From assembly GCA_027022105.1 (NCBI GenBank), contig JALVZH010000088.1, forward strand, positions 6,253 to 38,259: DNA of 32,007 nt, written 5' to 3'. This stretch comes from Bacteroidales bacterium (lineage in GTDB: Bacteria; Bacteroidota; Bacteroidia; Bacteroidales; F082). The first letter of the stretch is position 1, and each line of letters starts with the position of its first letter. The notes below the pieces were generated by a model, which was not told the DNA's origin, did no database searches, and saw only the letters and a program-made list of their open reading frames with translations. Made by a program: the position numbers and the translations under genes. Below, in pieces: positions 27,327 to 32,007 of the stretch.

Positions 27327-28502
27327 TTAAAATGAATCATCCACTCTGTTTTTTCGTTTTAACAATATCAATACCGGTATAGAGCCGGTAGCAATAATTG
27401 CCGCCAGAATATATGTTTTATCCAACCCGAAAACATCGCCCATAAACCCGGTAAACAATACAGCAAGAGCACTTGTAACAAAATTAATGGTTGTAAAACC
27501 GGCATTCATTAAAGCCGGCTGTGCCGAACCCTGCTCCTGTACCAGTGCCAGCAATACCGGTGTACCGGAATAAAGAGATAAACCCAACATCAAGAGTGCT
27601 GAAATTTGCAATATTCCTGTTGTATAAACATACATAAACATCAACAGCGGAGAGACCAAAGAAACCACAAGTAATGTATTGAATCTGCCCCATTTATCGG
27701 ATATTCCGCCACCAAGAAAACTACCGACGGCACCGGCAACCTGCAATATGGAAAGCGATACCGCTCCGGCCATTAATGTTCCTCCTTTATCTCCCACATA
27801 AACAGGCAAAAAAGTTGCCAGTGAAGATTTCATTACCGCCCTGAATATCAAAAACATGGTCAGCAGACCGAAAAACCCTGCATATTTCTTAAGAACACCA
27901 TGCCATTTCAGTATTTCACCTTCGTTTTTCACTGCATCTTTCTCAAAGGGTTTTTTCTCGATACCATAAGCCAATGCTATTGTAGCTGCAATGGCAGGCA
28001 AAATCAATCTCCAGGTTCCTTCAAGCCCCCACCAGCCTACAGCACTAATAATAAGCAGAGGACCTGTCATTCTGGCGGTTTCCCCTCCCAACATATAAAA
28101 ACTCATTCCCAGTCCGGCTTTCGGCCCCGAATACTCCTTTATCATCACCGGTGCCGGAACATGAAAAACAGCAGAACTGATACCCATTGTCAGCAATAAT
28201 ATGGCAAGGACGACGATTCCGGGTGCTACACCCAGCAAACTGCCTGCCGTGGCGGTAACCAGGGGTGCCATTAATATAATCAACCGCCAGGGCAACCTGT
28301 GAGCATAAGCCCCTACCACTACACTAAAAAGTGAAGGTAACCGCTGAAACAAACTTAACAAACCTGCAACGGAGAGGCTGATGCCGAATTTTTCAATCAA
28401 CAAAGGGAGAATGGGAGGTAAAAATGAAGAGTAAACATCGTGCACAAAGTGTGCCGACGAAATACTTATTACTTTTCCTGGCCGATATTTATTTTTTAAC
28501 AT
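27327..28502 (-). CDS. Major facilitator superfamily transporter, fosmidomycin-resistance-like
   Basis: SSAHFVHDVYSSFLPPILPLLIEKFGISLSVAGLL, GISSAVFHVPAPVMIKEYSGPKAGLGMSFYMLGGE, about 12 hydrophobic segments. Start overlaps the upstream gene end by 14 bp. Confidence 0.82.
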   Translation of the reverse strand: MLKNKYRPGKVISISSAHFVHDVYSSFLPPILPLLIEKFGISLSVAGLLSLFQRLPSLFSVVVGAYAHRLPWRLIILMAPLVTATAGSLLGVAPGIVVLAILLLTMGISSAVFHVPAPVMIKEYSGPKAGLGMSFYMLGGETARMTGPLLIISAVGWWGLEGTWRLILPAIAATIALAYGIEKKPFEKDAVKNEGEILKWHGVLKKYAGFFGLLTMFLIFRAVMKSSLATFLPVYVGDKGGTLMAGAVSLSILQVAGAVGSFLGGGISDKWGRFNTLLVVSLVSPLLMFMYVYTTGILQISALLMLGLSLYSGTPVLLALVQEQGSAQPALMNAGFTTINFVTSALAVLFTGFMGDVFGLDKTYILAAIIATGSIPVLILLKRKNRVDDSF

Positions 28503-29229
28503 TTTCCTGTTTTGTTGATTCTGTTAAACCGGAAATCATATCAGGCAGCCGGCTCCAGTTAAACGGCTTTGCCACAAATACATCCATACCGGCATCGAGA
28601 CACCGTTTGCGCTCCTCCGCCGTATTGTTTGCCGTAATGGCAACTATCAACGGACGCTTCTTCAATTTTTCTGCATTCTCCGGCAAACGCAATAGTCTGG
28701 TTGCCTCTATCCCGTCCATTACCGGCATTTGTACATCCATCAGTATTAAATCATATATCCTGTCAAAAGCCGCTTCCACCGCCTCTTTTCCATTCATTAC
28801 CACATCTACACGATAGCCGTTATTTTCCAAAATATTTTTTGCGAGCCGGGCATTAATATCATTATCATCCACTACCAAAATATTGTTAACCTCAACAGAA
28901 ATGGACGAATCCTTTCCATTATTCTCCATTTTTCTCCCGGGCAATTCATTTACAAATTGCGAAATAACATTTTGCAGGTTCAATCCGGCAGACTCTATAG
29001 TATTGGCCAATCGTAACGTTTCTTCATCATGATGCAACTCTTTCAGCAACTCAACGGCATTAAAAATAGCATGCAAGGGGGTATTTAGTTCATGCAATAA
29101 TTTTCCTGTTCCGGTTGTCTCTTCTTCGGTACCCGAAAGAACCTTTTCCCTGTTCTCACTCAGATTTTCCAGCCGGGCAGCAATTAATTTCCGTATCGTC
29201 GCCTCCTTTTTTTTCAAAAGGTTATCCAT
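28489..29229 (-). CDS. DHp (HisKA-like)-receiver protein lacking a HATPase domain
   Basis: KLLHELNTPLHAIFNAVELL matches the HisKA H-box with His kept (His46). After a short linker it goes straight to ILVVDDNDINARLAKN...DLILMDVQMPVMDG...VAKPFNW. No N, G1 or G2 ATPase boxes in 246 aa. Confidence 0.87.
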   Translation of the reverse strand: MDNLLKKKEATIRKLIAARLENLSENREKVLSGTEEETTGTGKLLHELNTPLHAIFNAVELLKELHHDEETLRLANTIESAGLNLQNVISQFVNELPGRKMENNGKDSSISVEVNNILVVDDNDINARLAKNILENNGYRVDVVMNGKEAVEAAFDRIYDLILMDVQMPVMDGIEATRLLRLPENAEKLKKRPLIVAITANNTAEERKRCLDAGMDVFVAKPFNWSRLPDMISGLTESTKQENVKK

Positions 29230-29373
29230 GTTGCTAATTTATTAGTTCCTATCCATTCTCCCGTTAATACCTTGTTAAATTGTAAACAGCCGAATGTTAA
29301 AACCAAACCGTTATGACAAAATCCAAGCCAGCAAAGTCATTGATTTGATTTTATGTAATTTATAATAAAAAAA

Positions 29374-29381
29374 CAAAGGTA
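29374..29381 (-). promoter_or_regulatory. Candidate -7 promoter element (TACCTTTG) for the DHp-receiver gene
   Basis: Minus-strand TAnnTTTG match upstream of the 29229 start; no clear TTTG at -33. Confidence 0.3.
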
Positions 29382-29391
29382 ATGACAAGGG

Positions 29392-29414
29392 TGTTTTCCG
29401 GAATTTGGAAAACA
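29392..29414. promoter_or_regulatory. Inverted repeat TGTTTTCC-N7-GGAAAACA; candidate operator
   Basis: Perfect 8-bp arms with 7-nt spacer in the 237-bp intergenic region, just upstream of the candidate -7 element. No U-tract on either side. Confidence 0.4.
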
Positions 29415-29466
29415 TTTCATCTAATGGAATCAAAAATATTAGTAATAACAACTATTTAAACCCGGA

Positions 29467-30690
29467 CTACTCATACCGCAATGCCTTTGAAGGAGTAATT
29501 TTCATAATTGCATATGAGGGGACAACGAGTATCAAAAGAGAAACCGCAAACGCCCCCGCATTAATGAGTAAAACCTGATACAAAGTTAATTCTACGGGAA
29601 CATAACTCACATAATAAGAAACCGGATCTAACTTTATCAAATGATATTTTTCCTGTAATAAATAAAAGAGAAGGGCGATACCGTTTCCCCAAACCATTCC
29701 TTTTAAAATTATGCCCGATGCTTTATAAAGAAAAATCTTTCGCAAAGAACCGTCCTTTGCCCCTAGCGCTTTGAGCAATCCCACCATGGAAGTCCGTTCA
29801 ATAATGAGAATAAAAAGAGTGGAAACCATTGTGATTCCCGCCACCAGAATCATAAGAACCAAAATAACCACCACATTGGTGTCTAACAGGTCGAGCCAGT
29901 TATAAATTTCGGGATATTGATCCATCACCGTAGCAACCGTCATATCAAACGGAAGGTTGTAATAGAGGCTGTTTGCCACCTCTTTGATTTGTTTACGGTT
30001 GGCGACCAACAATTCGATACTTCCCGCCTGGTTCGATTTCCATCCGTTGAGTTTTTGAATATGCCGGATGTCACCAATAAGGTAACGGTTATCAAACTCT
30101 TCGAGGGAAGTACGGTAAAACCCGGTAACCGTCAACTTTCGCCCTCTTGCCTGAGATGTACCACTGATGAACCAAATGCGGACAGGATCGCCCGTTTTCA
30201 AGTGCAACATTTTACCCAACCGTTCCGATACGAGCACCTCATTAGAAGTTTTTATGCCGTTAATATGGGGAAGCCTACCCTCAACCAGGCTCTCTTTCAG
30301 AAAGGTCCGGTCGTAATCTTTCCCCACACCTTTTAATACAACACCTTGTATCTGGTCTTCGGTTTTAAGTACGCCACCCTTTTGGGCGGTAATCTGAACA
30401 TGCGTGACTCCGGGATATTTTCTAAAAGCCCGAAGCAACGAATCGGTAAAGGTAAGCGGCTGCTCTTCATAGGAATTGTTTCTGTCGTAAGGAACCACTT
30501 TCAGGGGAGCGGCAAATCCGGAAACCTTACGGCTTACAGAATGCTTAAACCCCACAACCACCGCTACCGATACAATCATTACGGCCAAACCAAGCGCCAC
30601 ACTTATATAAGCAATGCGTACCACAGGCGCCGAATATCCGGAATTGTTTCCGGTGTGTATTCTTCCCGCTATAAACCGTTCAAAATTCAA
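29467..30690 (-). CDS. ABC transporter permease, LolC/E-FtsX (MacB-like) type
   Basis: N-terminal MNFERFIAGRIHTG and TM1; large extracytoplasmic domain; LMILVAGITMVSTLFILIIERTSMVGLLKALGAKDGSLRKIFLYKASGIILKGMVWGNGIALLF. Start codon would be TTG. Confidence 0.85.
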   Translation of the reverse strand: MNFERFIAGRIHTGNNSGYSAPVVRIAYISVALGLAVMIVSVAVVVGFKHSVSRKVSGFAAPLKVVPYDRNNSYEEQPLTFTDSLLRAFRKYPGVTHVQITAQKGGVLKTEDQIQGVVLKGVGKDYDRTFLKESLVEGRLPHINGIKTSNEVLVSERLGKMLHLKTGDPVRIWFISGTSQARGRKLTVTGFYRTSLEEFDNRYLIGDIRHIQKLNGWKSNQAGSIELLVANRKQIKEVANSLYYNLPFDMTVATVMDQYPEIYNWLDLLDTNVVVILVLMILVAGITMVSTLFILIIERTSMVGLLKALGAKDGSLRKIFLYKASGIILKGMVWGNGIALLFYLLQEKYHLIKLDPVSYYVSYVPVELTLYQVLLINAGAFAVSLLILVVPSYAIMKITPSKALRYE

Positions 30691-30775
30691 GATTCCTATT
30701 TTTTTACAAAACTACGGCTTTTCTCCCCATTGCTACCTGAAGAATTTGTATTTTTACGACTTTAAAAAGAAATAC

Positions 30776-31972
30776 ATGCACAGGGGATTTTTCAGTTTAC
30801 TGATAATAATAATTTTAGAATCGTTAATGCAGGTTTTGGCACAGGATACTCGTGTAAGACTGGCTGCTTATAATGAAATAGTTACCGGCAATATGCAAAC
30901 CGGGAAATACCTGCCGCTCATTAAAAATAAAAATGTTGCTCTTGTGGTAAATCAGTCATCGCTGGTCGGAAAAACACATCTTGCGGATACACTAAATGCT
31001 TTGGGGATTCAGATTAAGAGAATATTTACACCGGAACACGGTTATCGCGGCAATGTTTCGGAAGGCAAAGAAATAGAAAACTCGGAAACGGAAAACACAA
31101 AAATAGAAATTGTTTCGCTGTATGGAAAAAAGAAGAAACCGGCTACTGAAGACTTAAAAGATATTGAAGCCATCGTTTTCGACCTGCAGGACGTGGGAGT
31201 ACGGTTTTACACCTATATCTCAACATTAACCTTTGTAATGGAAGCCTGTGCCGAAAATCACATTCCTTTAATTGTGCTGGATCATCCCAATCCCAATGGC
31301 TTTTATGTTGACGGACCGGTGCTCGACACAACTTACCGCTCTTTTGTGGGAATGCACCCGGTTCCTGTTGTTTACGGAATGACCATTGGCGAACTTGCAA
31401 AGATGATAAACGGTGAAGGCTGGCTTAAAAACGGGATTAAGTGCAATTTGACTGTCATCCCCTTAAAAAATTACGATCATGGAATGATTGTAAAACTACC
31501 CGTAAAACCGTCGCCAAATCTCCCCGACTGGCGATCAATTTACCTCTATCCGTCCCTTTGCTTTTTTGAAGGAACAATTGTAAGCGTAGGAAGAGGTACC
31601 GATAAACCGTTTCAGATTTACGGACACCCCGATATTACTTATGGAAATTATCATTTTACACCCGTGGCGGGTAATGTTAGCAAACACCCGAAGCTGGAAA
31701 ACAAAACCTGCTATGGAGAAAATTTAAGCGGATATGCCGAAAACTATGTTTCAAACATGCCGAAACTAAATCTGAGTTGGCTTATCAAAGCATATAACAA
31801 CCTGAAAACCAAAGATAATTTTTTCAATAATTTCTTTGTAAAACTTGCGGGAACAGCTGAACTCAGGAAACAAATAGAAGACGGACTCAGTGAACCGGAA
31901 ATAAGAAAAAGCTGGGAAGAAGATTTAAAACGTTTTAAAAAAATCAGGGAAAAATATTTGATGTATCCATAG
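30776..31972 (+). CDS. DUF1343 protein, NamZ-like exo-beta-N-acetylmuramidase family, secreted
   Basis: Start taken at ATG 30776 (signal peptide MHRGFFSLLIIIILESLMQVLAQ). VNQSSLVGKTHLADTL, IKRIFTPEHGYRGNVSEG, VSLYGKKKKP, FDLQDVGVRFYTYISTL, VLDHPNPNGFYVDGPVLD, FEGTIVSVGRGTDKPFQIYGHP. Confidence 0.85.
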   Translation: MHRGFFSLLIIIILESLMQVLAQDTRVRLAAYNEIVTGNMQTGKYLPLIKNKNVALVVNQSSLVGKTHLADTLNALGIQIKRIFTPEHGYRGNVSEGKEIENSETENTKIEIVSLYGKKKKPATEDLKDIEAIVFDLQDVGVRFYTYISTLTFVMEACAENHIPLIVLDHPNPNGFYVDGPVLDTTYRSFVGMHPVPVVYGMTIGELAKMINGEGWLKNGIKCNLTVIPLKNYDHGMIVKLPVKPSPNLPDWRSIYLYPSLCFFEGTIVSVGRGTDKPFQIYGHPDITYGNYHFTPVAGNVSKHPKLENKTCYGENLSGYAENYVSNMPKLNLSWLIKAYNNLKTKDNFFNNFFVKLAGTAELRKQIEDGLSEPEIRKSWEEDLKRFKKIREKYLMYP

Positions 31973-32007
31973 CAGGTCAATGATATTAAATTGAACCTGT
32001 AATCACT

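Noticed and set aside
30614-30775. N-terminal extension of the DUF1343 ORF
   Set aside because: Overlaps the divergent permease start and precedes a clear signal peptide starting at 30776.
1-32007. CRISPR arrays, tRNA/rRNA genes, transposases, integrases or defence systems
   Set aside because: No regularly spaced direct repeats, tRNA-like cloverleaf or mobile-element ORF was recognised on reading; the tandem GT genes are diverged paralogs, not a mobile element.

Overview
Bacteroidota-like window with three parts. (1) About 1-4859 (+): an amino-acid catabolism operon with aspartate ammonia-lyase (5'-truncated), a secreted type II L-asparaginase, an OprO/P-like porin and a GltS-type symporter. 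(2) About 29229-4867 (-): a large exopolysaccharide (EPS) locus. It has a receiver-fused priming sugar transferase, a half-length TolC-like outer membrane protein, a Wzz/Wzc-like protein with two LysM domains, Wzx, a Wzy/ligase, seven glycosyltransferases, an acetyltransferase, two methyltransferases and a T9SS-exported beta-helix protein. (3) About 29467-31972: a LolC/FtsX-type permease and a divergent DUF1343/NamZ-like protein. The most unusual signal is in the phospho-signalling parts of the EPS locus. Five receiver domains are present but no DNA-binding output domain. A membrane hybrid 'kinase' has an intact-looking ATPase domain, but Ser replaces the phospho-acceptor His and Glu replaces the receiver Asp. 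At the other end of the locus, a DHp-receiver protein keeps the His but has no ATPase domain. A third protein fuses a receiver to the priming glycosyltransferase. I propose, as inference, a split-kinase phosphorelay acting directly on the first step of EPS synthesis. All product calls come from reading motifs; no database search was run.
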